Shown here piece after piece: positions 45,578-53,247 of a DNA stretch of 64,000 bases. Every line of letters starts with the position of its first letter. Position 1 is the stretch's first letter. Source of the stretch: Hyphomonadaceae bacterium (lineage in GTDB: Bacteria; Pseudomonadota; Alphaproteobacteria; Caulobacterales; Hyphomonadaceae); the NCBI GenBank assembly GCA_947474455.1, contig CANJIL010000001.1, positions 186,001 through 250,000 of the forward strand, read 5' to 3'. Under the pieces are notes generated by a model. It searched no databases. It was not told the DNA's origin and was given only the letters and a program-made list of their open reading frames with translations. A program made the translations under genes and the position numbers.

Positions 45578-45585
45578 TCTTCCCC

Positions 45586-46065
45586 ATGAAACTGAAACTT
45601 GCCCTTGCTGCGGCGTCGATGCTCGTCGCCCCGGCCTTCATGACTGCCAACGCGCAACAGTCCAACGTCTACGTCTCGGGCGGTTATACGCAATTCGACG
45701 GTGACGGCGGCGCTGAACTCGGCGGCATAACCGGTCGTGTTGGCGTCGGATTTGGACCGAACTTCGCTGTCGAAGGCGAAGGCTCCTTCGGTGTGAAAGA
45801 CGACAGCGGCACAGAGCTCGACAGCGAACTCGGCATCTTCGCCGTCGGTAAGCTGCCGATCAGCCCGCAGCTCGAACTTATTGGCCGTGTAGGCGCGTCG
45901 CGCATCGAAACGTCGCCAGGTGGCGATTTAGATGGCCTTGCCTATGGCGCCGGCGCCCAGTGGAACCTGACGCCGGTAGACGGCATCCGCGGCGACTGGA
46001 CCCGTCACGACTATGACGAAGGCGATGTCGATGCGTGGACGCTGTCCTACGTCCGCGGCTTCTAA
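45586..46065 (+). CDS. Outer-membrane beta-barrel protein
   Basis: 159 aa. Signal peptide MKLKLALAAASMLVAPAFMTANA (cut near 23), then alternating hydrophobic strands typical of an eight-stranded barrel (NVYVSGGYTQFDGD, AELGGITGRVGVGFG, PQLELIGRVGASRIE) and a C-terminal Phe (LSYVRGF), the sorting signal for the Bam machinery. The protein is small and acidic. It resembles OmpA-like/OmpW-like porins of the alphaproteobacterial type (OmpA-N or MipA-type fold) and its exact family is not recognised. It is followed by a strong terminator. Leader structure suggests post-transcriptional control. Confidence 0.85.
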   Translation: MKLKLALAAASMLVAPAFMTANAQQSNVYVSGGYTQFDGDGGAELGGITGRVGVGFGPNFAVEGEGSFGVKDDSGTELDSELGIFAVGKLPISPQLELIGRVGASRIETSPGGDLDGLAYGAGAQWNLTPVDGIRGDWTRHDYDEGDVDAWTLSYVRGF

Positions 46066-46099
46066 CCAGTCTCTCTCGCAAGAGACCGTCTGATACGAG

Positions 46100-46137
46100 A
46101 CACCCCGCGAGCGATCGCGGGGTGTTTTCCTTTTTGC
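46100..46137 (+). terminator. Strong intrinsic terminator
   Basis: ACACCCCGCGA (46100-46110) pairs with TCGCGGGGTGT (46115-46125), an 11-bp stem with a 4-nt loop, followed by TTTCCTTTTT. It lies 35 nt after the outer-membrane protein stop. It is the best intrinsic terminator in the window. Confidence 0.9.
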
Positions 46138-46174
46138 TCATCGTGGTGCAAGGATCGGCGCACGGGAGGACTGC

Positions 46175-46804
46175 GTGACCGAGCTCACGATCCAGCCGCT
46201 TGCCGGTGCAGACATTGATGGCCTGAACGAGGCCTATGCCATTTATCACGACGCGATCGAGCTGTCCGAGCAACGCACAGAAGCCGTGTTCAAGGCGCTG
46301 GCCGATCGGCCAGACTACCGGTTTCTCGTCGCCCTGCGTGGAACGGCGATGGCGGGTGTCGCAGTGTCATATATTCCGCGCGAGAGTGATTTCTGGCTGT
46401 TCGAATACGCGGCTGTTGCGAAGGCGGAGCGGGGCGCGGGGGTTGGCGCGCGGCTGTTCATGGCGAGTCGGCTGACGGCGGGCCTTGGCCGTGTGGGGCT
46501 GATCGAAGTGGATGTCGACACGGGAACAGCGGGGCAGGCGCAAAGGCTAGCCTTCTACGCGCGGTTAGGGTGCAGGCGATTGCGTGGGCTGGATTACCTC
46601 CTGCCGCTTGAAACGTTCGGTCAGCCACCGCCGATGTGCCTTCTGGCGCTTGCGCCGCCGGGTGTGGCGTTTATCGGTGTAGACACGATCGAACGCTGGT
46701 TGCGCGGCATCTACGCCGACGTCTATGACAGGCAGCTCGATGATCGCCGCTTAGCGCGCATGATCGATCCGTTGCCGGACGACGTCGCGCTCGAGGCGCT
46801 TTAG
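46175..46804 (+). CDS. GNAT-family N-acetyltransferase
   Basis: 209 aa from a GTG (TELTIQPLAGADIDG). Acetyl-CoA-binding motif A is visible as EYAAVAKAERGAGVGARLFMA near residue 80, following the beta strand FWLFEYAAV. The C-terminal half is longer than in minimal GNAT proteins (RRLRGLDYLLPLETFGQP and on), which may form a substrate lid. Substrate unknown. It converges with nudC; the two stop regions overlap by 4 bp. Confidence 0.82.
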   Translation: MTELTIQPLAGADIDGLNEAYAIYHDAIELSEQRTEAVFKALADRPDYRFLVALRGTAMAGVAVSYIPRESDFWLFEYAAVAKAERGAGVGARLFMASRLTAGLGRVGLIEVDVDTGTAGQAQRLAFYARLGCRRLRGLDYLLPLETFGQPPPMCLLALAPPGVAFIGVDTIERWLRGIYADVYDRQLDDRRLARMIDPLPDDVALEAL

Positions 46805-47769
46805 CTTCGCTCAAGCCAGGCCTTGATGACGTGGTGAGCGATGGCGAAGCTGGGCGGCGCTAAGGCTTCCGGGTTCGCTCCAGCCATCATTGCTGCGGTT
46901 TCTTCGCGCGTGAACCAGCGAGCGGCTTCGAGTTCCATGGCGTCGACCGTGATGTTTTCACCATCGGCTTCGAGAATGAGGCCGATCATCAGCGAGGACG
47001 GGAACGGCCAGGGCTGGCAGAACAGATAGTCGGCGCGGGTGGAGCAGCGGATGCCGGCCTCCTCGAAAATCTCCCGCGCGGCGGCCTGCTCGATGGTTTC
47101 TCCGGGTTCAACGAAGCCGGCAAGGCACGACCAGAAACCGGGACGCCAAGCGGCCTGCCGTCCGAGCAGGCATTTATCGGCCCGCACAGCGAGCATGATC
47201 GCGACAGGGTCGACGCGCGGAAAATGCTCCATTCCGCAGGCGGCGCATTTTGATTTCCAGCCGGCCTCCTCGATACGGGTGGGCGCGCCGCAGTTGGCGC
47301 AGAAACCGTGGCGACGGCGCCATTCGAAAAGCGCGCGGGCTGTCGCCGCCGCTCCGCCATCAAACGCGTTCATAGCGGAGGCCGCGACTCGGAAATCCTC
47401 GAACACGCCAAGACCGGCGATGGGGGACGCATCGACGCTGAACGATGATGGCAGTTCGAGTGCGTAGACGGGTGCGCCTTGCGCGGTCTGGCCGAGAAAC
47501 ACACGGGTTGCGTTCGGACAAAGTGTTCCGGCCTGCGCGCCAAGCCATTGCAGCGGTCGACCGGGCGCAAGGCGGGCACCGACTTGCGCAGGCGCGGAAG
47601 GCGGCCCCGATCCTTCGACGAGCGGCAGGCCTTCGCGCATTAGCAGGATCTGAACGTCAGGTGATGCGAAGGCGGCATCAAGCCATTGAGGATCCCGCCG
47701 ACGATGGGCGGCGCGTTCCAGCCCCGCCGGAACCAGCGGTATGGCGGCTGCGGCCTCGGACAATGGCAC
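46801..47769 (-). CDS. nudC: NAD(H) pyrophosphatase NudC
   Basis: 322 aa. NudC hydrolyses NADH/NAD to NMN and AMP, and removes NAD caps from RNA. The central zinc ribbon is CANCGAPT...CAACG (two CxxC pairs, near residue 175). The NUDIX box follows as GFVEPGETIEQAAAREIFEE then AGI, and the NADH-specific motif SQPWPFPSSLM appears as CQPWPFPSSLMIG. Length and order (N-domain, zinc, NUDIX) match E. coli NudC. It starts 3 bp after the stop of the TIR-domain gene on the same strand, which is a striking partnership. Confidence 0.95.
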   Translation of the reverse strand: MPLSEAAAAIPLVPAGLERAAHRRRDPQWLDAAFASPDVQILLMREGLPLVEGSGPPSAPAQVGARLAPGRPLQWLGAQAGTLCPNATRVFLGQTAQGAPVYALELPSSFSVDASPIAGLGVFEDFRVAASAMNAFDGGAAATARALFEWRRRHGFCANCGAPTRIEEAGWKSKCAACGMEHFPRVDPVAIMLAVRADKCLLGRQAAWRPGFWSCLAGFVEPGETIEQAAAREIFEEAGIRCSTRADYLFCQPWPFPSSLMIGLILEADGENITVDAMELEAARWFTREETAAMMAGANPEALAPPSFAIAHHVIKAWLERS

Positions 47770-47772
47770 GGC

Positions 47773-48876
47773 TCAGAGCTTCCTGATGTTCGACCGGAAG
47801 CTGCGTATCGCACGATGTCCGGCGAGGGCGCCATAGATGATGAAGGCGATGACGGAAAAACCGGCCCAAGCGATGCAGAACCACTTGAGGAAGTTCATGA
47901 AGTCCGCGCCTTCGAGATATCCCCTGTCTATCCCACTGAGCATCACGCCCGCGCCTGCGAGGAAGAACATGGCGGATGTGGCTAGGTATTTGAGGAAGGC
48001 GTCGAGGGCGGGCCGTCGGCGCAGATAATAGCGCACCGGGAATACGAGCGCGCCATAGAGGCCTGCGAAGGCGAGGCAGTACAAGGCGATGACGGCGACG
48101 CCGCGATCCGACGTATCGGGCGTATATTGGCCGGCTGTGGTGATGAGCTGCCAAGCCGCGATGGCTATCCAGCCGGGCACGAGAAAAAGCCAGTCGATAT
48201 AGCGGAAGGGCGGAATGTCCGGCAATTTCCCGATCGGCTTTCCTCCGGAGCCGGCCCGGCCAACATAATCCTTCGTTTTGGTCGACGCTGTGCGGCCCGG
48301 ATCGACAGCTTCGTGGATTAGCTCGCCAATCGCATCGTCGAGCTTCTGTTCTTTGTCCTTGAGCGTCTGTTCGCGCGCCGGCGCTGCCGCCTGGGGCGGC
48401 GGTGCGGCCAACTTCTTCGATTTCAGGACTTCGTCAGTACGCCCGCTGGCGAGACCGCCCTCCGACTTGCCGGCGAGCCTGGCGAGGTGTTCGACCAACT
48501 CATCGATATGCGCCATCGGATCGGGGAAGACCTGGATCCAGTTGCGGTCGGCGAGTTCATAGAGATAGGCGCCGCGCGGCTGGGTGTTCTCGATCAGGAT
48601 CGGAACGACCGGTTTGGCCAGGGAGTCGGCGACCGCAAGTTCCTTCTTCAGCTGGCGGGAGGAGTTGCACTCCTCCGAGAAGAAGATCGCCAGCATGTCC
48701 GAATTGGTGAGGGCTTCGACGATGGTTTCGCGCCAGTCGGCGCCGCCTTCGATATCGGCGTCGTACCAGACGCGAACGCCGCGCGCCTCAAGCCGGCGCA
48801 CCACCGATGCGACCAGTTCACGGTCCGCCCGCCGGTAGCTGACGAAGATCTCGTACTTATTCGCTGTCGCAGCCAT
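47773..48876 (-). CDS. TIR-domain protein with C-terminal membrane segments
   Basis: 367 aa from the ATG at 48876. Residues 7-130 form a TIR domain: box 1 YEIFVSYRRAD, WYDADIEGGADWRETI, then FFSEECNSSRQLKKEL, where Glu79 matches the catalytic Glu of NAD-cleaving TIR proteins. A Pro/Ala-rich linker (130-220) is followed by four predicted membrane helices (about 225-245, 262-285, 303-322, 338-360). TIR domains often hydrolyse NAD in immune or cell-death systems or act as scaffolds; here the anchor places it at the inner membrane. nudC follows after 3 bp. A five-residue longer start is possible. Confidence 0.88.
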   Translation of the reverse strand: MAATANKYEIFVSYRRADRELVASVVRRLEARGVRVWYDADIEGGADWRETIVEALTNSDMLAIFFSEECNSSRQLKKELAVADSLAKPVVPILIENTQPRGAYLYELADRNWIQVFPDPMAHIDELVEHLARLAGKSEGGLASGRTDEVLKSKKLAAPPPQAAAPAREQTLKDKEQKLDDAIGELIHEAVDPGRTASTKTKDYVGRAGSGGKPIGKLPDIPPFRYIDWLFLVPGWIAIAAWQLITTAGQYTPDTSDRGVAVIALYCLAFAGLYGALVFPVRYYLRRRPALDAFLKYLATSAMFFLAGAGVMLSGIDRGYLEGADFMNFLKWFCIAWAGFSVIAFIIYGALAGHRAIRSFRSNIRKL

Positions 48877-48984
48877 GACGAGGCGCCCCACGCGCTGGCG
48901 GTTTAAGAGGCCTTGGGCCCGTTTTGGTCGATTCTGCCAGCATGGCTATCCCGCGCACTTAAAATCAGCGATTCAGCCTCAGCA

Positions 48985-49013
48985 TTGCAGACGGAGCTTC
49001 ATGTTCCTATAAC
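48985..49013 (+). promoter_or_regulatory. Sigma70-type promoter of the SRP RNA gene
   Basis: TTGCAG (48985-48990) as -35 and TATAAC (49008-49013) as -10, with a 17-nt spacer. The expected start is about 6 nt after the -10, near 49019-49021, agreeing with the 5' end of the SRP RNA stem at 49018. Confidence 0.7.
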
Positions 49014-49015
49014 AC

Positions 49016-49116
49016 CAGTGCAGGTTGGTTGCGGACGAGCGGTTCGCCAACTCGGTCAGGTCCGGAAGGAAGCAGCCGTAACGAGTTTAGCTCGGGTCGC
49101 GACCAGCCTGCGCCCT
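49016..49116 (+). ncRNA. ffs: Bacterial SRP RNA (4.5S RNA)
   Basis: Small signal-recognition-particle RNA, partner of Ffh for co-translational membrane targeting. The universally conserved tip is present as GGTCAGGTCCGGAAGGAAGC (49054-49073), containing the GGAA tetraloop and the Ffh-binding symmetric loop (AGCAGCC). The 5' arm GTGCAGGTTGGTTGCG (49018-49033) pairs fully with the 3' arm CGCGACCAGCCTGCGC (49098-49113), including G-U pairs. Placement directly before dnaX is common in bacteria. Ends are approximate. Confidence 0.95.
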
Positions 49117-49192
49117 CATCGCCTGAAGTGCTCCACATCCGCATTTTGCCAACGGGTTGGCGATTCCGCGCCTGATGCGCCATATAGGGATC

Positions 49193-51070
49193 ATGGCCTC
49201 TAAAAAGCCCCCGAAACCCCCGTCCGACGGACCGGAAGGCGATGTTGCGGAACCCCGCGACACGATGACCGCGTCGATGTTCGCGGATGATGGTCCGCTG
49301 GGCCCGCCAGCCTATCAGGTGTTAGCTCGCAAATATCGGCCGACGCGGTTCGAGGATCTGGTCGGCCAGGAAGCCATGGTCCGGACGCTTACCAATGCGT
49401 TCAGGACTGGGCGCATAGCACATGCTTTCATGCTGACCGGCGTGCGCGGCGTGGGAAAGACCACGACGGCGCGGTTGCTGGCGCGCGCATTGAATTACCG
49501 AACGAGAGATTGGGAATCGAACACCGAGGGCAAAACTCTCGTCGACCACCCTTTCATGAATCTTGACCCCCCTGGAGAGCACTGCGCCTCGATCATGGAG
49601 TCGCGTCATCCTGATGTGCTGGAGCTCGACGCGGCGTCGCACACGGGCGTGTCCGACATGCGCGACCTGCTGGACGGCGCGCGCTATGCGCCGGTGAGCG
49701 CGCGCTACAAGATCTACATCATCGACGAAGTTCACATGCTGTCGACGGCGGCATTCAATGCGCTCCTGAAGACGCTGGAAGAACCGCCGCCGCATGTGAA
49801 GTTCATCTTTGCCACCACTGAAATCCGCAAAGTGCCGGTGACGGTGCTTTCGCGGTGTCAGCGTTTCAACCTGCAGCGCTTCTCAACCGAGGCCCTGACA
49901 GAGCATCTAGCGAACATCTGCAAGGCGGAAGGCGCGAAGGTTGCGCCCGAGGCGCTCGCGCTGATCGCGCGGGCCGCGGAAGGATCGGCGCGCGATGCGC
50001 TGTCGATCCTGGATCAGGCGATCGTGCAGGGCGACGGGAAAGAGGCCAGCGTCGAGCAGGTGCGCGACATGCTCGGCCTGGCGGACCGGTCGCGCGTGCT
50101 GGACCTGATGGAAAAGATCATCGCTGCTGACCATCAGGCGGCATTGACCGAAGCAGCGGCCCTGCTCGAGCAGGGCGCCGATGCGCCGGTGCTGATCAAG
50201 GATCTGATGGACAGCGTGGTCGAAATCTCGCGCGCCCAGGCGCTCAAGGATGGTTATGCCTTCGTCGGCCCGGCCGACTGGGGCAAGCGAACGAAAGCCA
50301 TGGCGGCGCAGCTTTCACCTGCGCAGTCGGCGCGAATGTGGCGATTGCTCCTGCAAGGATTCGAGGATTGCGCGCGGGCGCCGGATCCGTCGGCGGCCGC
50401 GCAGATGGTCGTGTTGAGGATGGCCGCTGCCGCGAGCCTGCCCTCGCCGGAAGACGCCATGCAACTCATGGCGGGTGGGGCCGCTGTGCCGACCCCAAAG
50501 TCCCGACCTGAGCGCGAGCCTGTGCGAGCCGAAGCGCCTACGGCGTCAGCGACCGTGGCGCAAGACGATCATCACCACCCCGTCGTCCGCATGTCGTCGC
50601 TGCACGAGATCATCGCAGAGCTCGAAGTGCGGCGGGAAGCCTCGCTGAAATATGAGATCGAGCGTTTCGTCCGGCCGGCCGAAATCGACTTCGGACACTT
50701 CCGTTATTCGGCGGCGCCGAACACGCCATCGAACCTGTCGCAGAAGATCAAGGACTGGCTGGAAAGCGTCAGCGGCGTCGAGTGGGAAGTGTTGCAGTCC
50801 GATGACGGCGGGCCAGAGAGCACCAGCGAGAAACGCAAGCGCAGGGGCCGCGAGAAGTTGCAGGCCGCGCAAGCGCATCCGCGCATCGCCGAGGCTCTGC
50901 GGCTGTTTCCCGGCGCGCGCGTGCTGCGCGTCGACGACCCAGATGCACAGGAAGAAATGGACGATGCACCCGAGCCGGCGCGGGCAAATATCATCCATGT
51001 CGATTTCGGCCATCGCGAGAGGGTCGAAGGAATCGTACCTGATCTCGAAGAGCGCGAGGACGACGAATGA
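49193..51070 (+). CDS. dnaX: DNA polymerase III subunits gamma/tau DnaX
   Basis: 625 aa from the ATG at 49193 (MASKKPPKPPSDGP), with AGGGA 5 nt upstream. The clamp-loader ATPase: Walker A TGVRGVGKTTTARLLARAL, Walker B IIDEVHMLS, SRC arginine finger VTVLSRCQRFNLQ, and domain III RDALSILDQAI. The zinc module is atypical: only one cysteine (GEHCASIMESRHPDV) stands where four are usual. A C-terminal region from about 430 on is tau-type. It overlaps the ybaB gene by 4 bp (ATGA), a translationally coupled pair. Confidence 0.96.
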   Translation: MASKKPPKPPSDGPEGDVAEPRDTMTASMFADDGPLGPPAYQVLARKYRPTRFEDLVGQEAMVRTLTNAFRTGRIAHAFMLTGVRGVGKTTTARLLARALNYRTRDWESNTEGKTLVDHPFMNLDPPGEHCASIMESRHPDVLELDAASHTGVSDMRDLLDGARYAPVSARYKIYIIDEVHMLSTAAFNALLKTLEEPPPHVKFIFATTEIRKVPVTVLSRCQRFNLQRFSTEALTEHLANICKAEGAKVAPEALALIARAAEGSARDALSILDQAIVQGDGKEASVEQVRDMLGLADRSRVLDLMEKIIAADHQAALTEAAALLEQGADAPVLIKDLMDSVVEISRAQALKDGYAFVGPADWGKRTKAMAAQLSPAQSARMWRLLLQGFEDCARAPDPSAAAQMVVLRMAAAASLPSPEDAMQLMAGGAAVPTPKSRPEREPVRAEAPTASATVAQDDHHHPVVRMSSLHEIIAELEVRREASLKYEIERFVRPAEIDFGHFRYSAAPNTPSNLSQKIKDWLESVSGVEWEVLQSDDGGPESTSEKRKRRGREKLQAAQAHPRIAEALRLFPGARVLRVDDPDAQEEMDDAPEPARANIIHVDFGHRERVEGIVPDLEEREDDE

Positions 51071-51393
51071 AAGACCTGTCCGACATCATGCGTCAGGCAC
51101 AGCAGATGCAGCAGCGCCTGCAGGAGGCGCAAGAGAAGATGGAGCAGCTCACCGCCGAGGGGGCCTCGGGCGGCGGGCTGGTGAGGGTAACGCTGAGGGG
51201 CAAGGGCGAGCTGGCCGCGCTTGTCATCGATTCGTCGCTGATGACGCCGGGCGATCGGGAGATGGTCGAGGATCTGGTAAAGGCCGCTCACGCCGATGCG
51301 CGACGTAAGCTGGATGATGCAATGGCCGAGGCGATGAAGAACGCGACGGGCGGCTTGGGCGGCATGCTGCCGGGGTTCAAACTGCCGTTCTGA
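51067..51393 (+). CDS. YbaB/EbfC nucleoid-associated protein
   Basis: 108 aa, the usual length. MKDLSDIMRQAQQMQQRLQEA is the alpha-helix that opens the family, then the beta-core GGLVRVTLRGKGELAALVID and the closing amphipathic helix DLVKAAHADARRKLDDAM followed by a Gly/Met-rich tail. YbaB binds DNA non-specifically as a dimer. It normally precedes recR in the dnaX-ybaB-recR operon; here recR is not downstream. Confidence 0.95.
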   Translation: MKDLSDIMRQAQQMQQRLQEAQEKMEQLTAEGASGGGLVRVTLRGKGELAALVIDSSLMTPGDREMVEDLVKAAHADARRKLDDAMAEAMKNATGGLGGMLPGFKLPF

Positions 51394-51717
51394 TCACGGC
51401 CCGCCGCCAGGCTTTTCGCCATCGACGCTATCGACCCTCTGCCGCAGCGAGAATTTCGGCGTTGGGGTGATATGTGGCGCTGTCTCTTCTTCCTGCTTTT
51501 TCTTGGGCGCCGGTCGGATGCGGCGGAAGATACGATAGGCAAGGACGCAAAAGAGGAGACCGGCGCCGCCGAAGAACAACCACGGCATGTTGTGCGAGTT
51601 CATGACGATATCGCCAACGAAGTTCAATCCGCCTGGCGTAAATCCGAGGATTAGCAATATCGTCGGCGCTGCCACGCCGATAACGATCAGGGCGATTTCT
51701 CTGAATTTCAGATCCAT
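51394..51717 (-). CDS. Two-helix membrane protein, unknown function
   Basis: 107 aa with no recognised family. Two hydrophobic segments are visible: EIALIVIGVAAPTILLILGF (about 7-26) and LFFGGAGLLFCVLAYRIF (about 47-64), followed by a basic, Lys/Pro-rich cytoplasmic tail (RRIRPAPKKKQEEE). Convergent with ybaB with no intergenic base (TGATCA). It occupies the place where recR is expected. Membrane location is inferred from hydrophobicity alone. Confidence 0.65.
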   Translation of the reverse strand: MDLKFREIALIVIGVAAPTILLILGFTPGGLNFVGDIVMNSHNMPWLFFGGAGLLFCVLAYRIFRRIRPAPKKKQEEETAPHITPTPKFSLRQRVDSVDGEKPGGGP

Positions 51718-51809
51718 GTATGCAGTTTATCACAATGGACGGCGACTTTCGCAAGAGAAGCCCCCGCCTGAGGTTTCGGTTGGCCGCAGGTTCGGGCTAG
51801 AAGGTCGCC

Positions 51810-52730
51810 ATGTCATTGCGCATTGCCTTCATGGGGTCGCCCCAGTTTTCCGTTCCGACACTGGAGGCCATCCTGGCCGCCGGGCACGATGTAGCCTGCG
51901 TCTATTCTCAGCCGGCTCGGCCGGCGGGTCGCGGCAAACAGCTTACCAAGACGGCCGTGCATGAGGCCGCGGAGCGTCATGGCCTCGCGGTCCGCACACC
52001 GGAGAATTTCAAGGCCGCCGCCGATCGTGAAGCTTTCGCCGCGCTGAAGGTCGATACGGCGGTGGTGGTGGCCTATGGGCTGTTGCTGCCGAAGGCCATT
52101 CTCGAGGCGCCTCGACTGGGCTGTTTCAATATTCACGGCAGCATCCTGCCGCGCTGGCGAGGCGCCGCGCCGATCCACCGCGCCGTGATGGCGGGCGACA
52201 AGATCACCGGCGTGCAGGTGATGAAGATGGATGTGGGTCTCGATACGGGTCCGGTGATGCTGACGGCGACCACTCCCATCTCCGGAGACGACACAACCGG
52301 CGATGTGCACGACCGGCTTTCCGCGCTCGGCGCAGGCCTTATGATCGAAGGGCTTGCACTGCTTGAGGCTGGGCCGGTGACTCTGCATCCACAAGCGGAA
52401 GAAGGCGTCACCATCGCGACCAAGGTGAACCCGGCGGAAGCGCGGATCGATTGGGCGAGGCCGGCTGCGGATGTCAGCGCGCATGTGCGCGGCCTGTCTC
52501 CCTTCCCGGGCGCATGGTTCGACCTGGATGGGCAACGCATCAAGGTGCTGCATGCGAAGACTGAACCTGGCCGGGGTAAACCGGGCGAGGTGCTAGATGA
52601 CGGCCTACTGGTCGCTTGCGAGAGTGGGGCTGTGCGCCTTACCCGCTTGCAGAGAGCCGGGAAGGGGCAGATGACTGCTGTGGAATTCCAACGCGGGGCG
52701 CGCATAAGCGGGGGGCGGCATCTGACGTGA
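51810..52730 (+). CDS. fmt: Methionyl-tRNA formyltransferase Fmt
   Basis: 306 aa. Fmt formylates initiator Met-tRNA using 10-formyl-tetrahydrofolate. Start MSLRIAFMGSPQFSVPTLEA, folate-binding region GCFNIHGSILPRWRGAAPIH (residues about 106-125, with the catalytic Asn/His), and MDVGLDTGPVM. The C-terminal OB-like domain includes SPFPGAWFDLDGQRIKVLHA. The usual partner def is not directly upstream. It is followed after 10 bp by a GNAT gene and then truA. Confidence 0.96.
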   Translation: MSLRIAFMGSPQFSVPTLEAILAAGHDVACVYSQPARPAGRGKQLTKTAVHEAAERHGLAVRTPENFKAAADREAFAALKVDTAVVVAYGLLLPKAILEAPRLGCFNIHGSILPRWRGAAPIHRAVMAGDKITGVQVMKMDVGLDTGPVMLTATTPISGDDTTGDVHDRLSALGAGLMIEGLALLEAGPVTLHPQAEEGVTIATKVNPAEARIDWARPAADVSAHVRGLSPFPGAWFDLDGQRIKVLHAKTEPGRGKPGEVLDDGLLVACESGAVRLTRLQRAGKGQMTAVEFQRGARISGGRHLT

Positions 52731-52740
52731 AGGAGTCGGC

Positions 52741-53247
52741 GTGTCCGAAGCAAGAACCCGGATCATGATCGAGGCGGACAAGCCGGCCGTGCAGGATCTC
52801 ACGACGCGCGCCTTCGGTCAGCCCGATGAAGCGCGCATCATCCAGCAGCTCGAGCGCGACGGTGACGCCGATCTGCAAATGGTTGCCGAGTTGGATGGTC
52901 AGATCGTTGGTCACATCCTGTTTTACGGCATGGGCGTGTTCGGCAAGGTGAGCGCTGTGGGGCTTGGGCCGATGTGTGTTGATCCATGGGTGCAGAAGGA
53001 AGGCATCGGTTCAAAGCTCGTGACAGCCGGGCTGAAAGAAATGCATGACATGGGCGCGTCCATCATCTTCGTGGTGGGACATGACTGGTTCTATCCGAAG
53101 TTCGGTTTCACCGTGGAGGCGGCGGCGGAGTTCGAGACGCCGCTGAAGGGACCTCACTTCATGGCGCGTCGTTTCCGCTTTGGCCCGCCCATGTCGGGAA
53201 GGCTGATCTTTCCGGACGCGTTCGGGGTTCCCATTGCCCCGCTATAA
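52741..53247 (+). CDS. GNAT-family N-acetyltransferase (YhbS-like)
   Basis: 168 aa, GTG start ([20 protein letters not shown]). Motif A appears as [20 protein letters not shown] then KLVTAG, with the Q/RxxGxG-type loop QKEGIGSK. C-terminal [19 protein letters not shown] is characteristic of YhbS-type predicted acetyltransferases. Substrate unknown. It lies 10 bp after fmt and overlaps truA by 14 bp, so the three are likely co-transcribed. Confidence 0.87.
   Translation: MSEARTRIMIEADKPAVQDLTTRAFGQPDEARIIQQLERDGDADLQMVAELDGQIVGHILFYGMGVFGKVSAVGLGPMCVDPWVQKEGIGSKLVTAGLKEMHDMGASIIFVVGHDWFYPKFGFTVEAAAEFETPLKGPHFMARRFRFGPPMSGRLIFPDAFGVPIAPL

Larger units (their letters stand above)
45114..45585 (+). 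promoter_or_regulatory. Long leader of outer-membrane protein gene
   Basis: 472 bp between pheA and the beta-barrel gene. Noticeably more A+T-rich by eye than its neighbours, with several T- and A-runs. It carries three inverted repeats: ACCAAG/CTTGGT (45325-45330 and 45345-45350), ACCACCC/GGGTGGT (45430-45449), and CTCCAG/CTGGAG (45560-45577). An open frame from 45188 crosses it but has mixed composition and no family match. I see a long untranslated leader or a small RNA as more likely than a gene. Promoter boxes are not clear. Confidence 0.5.

Noticed and set aside
45188-45589. 134-codon frame through the leader of the outer-membrane protein
   Set aside because: No family match, mixed composition, and it runs into the downstream start; more likely leader RNA than a protein, though a small peptide cannot be excluded.
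53234-53247. Alternative later start for truA
   Set aside because: The TTG start yields the conserved N-terminus of TruA ([11 protein letters not shown]); later starts would remove it.
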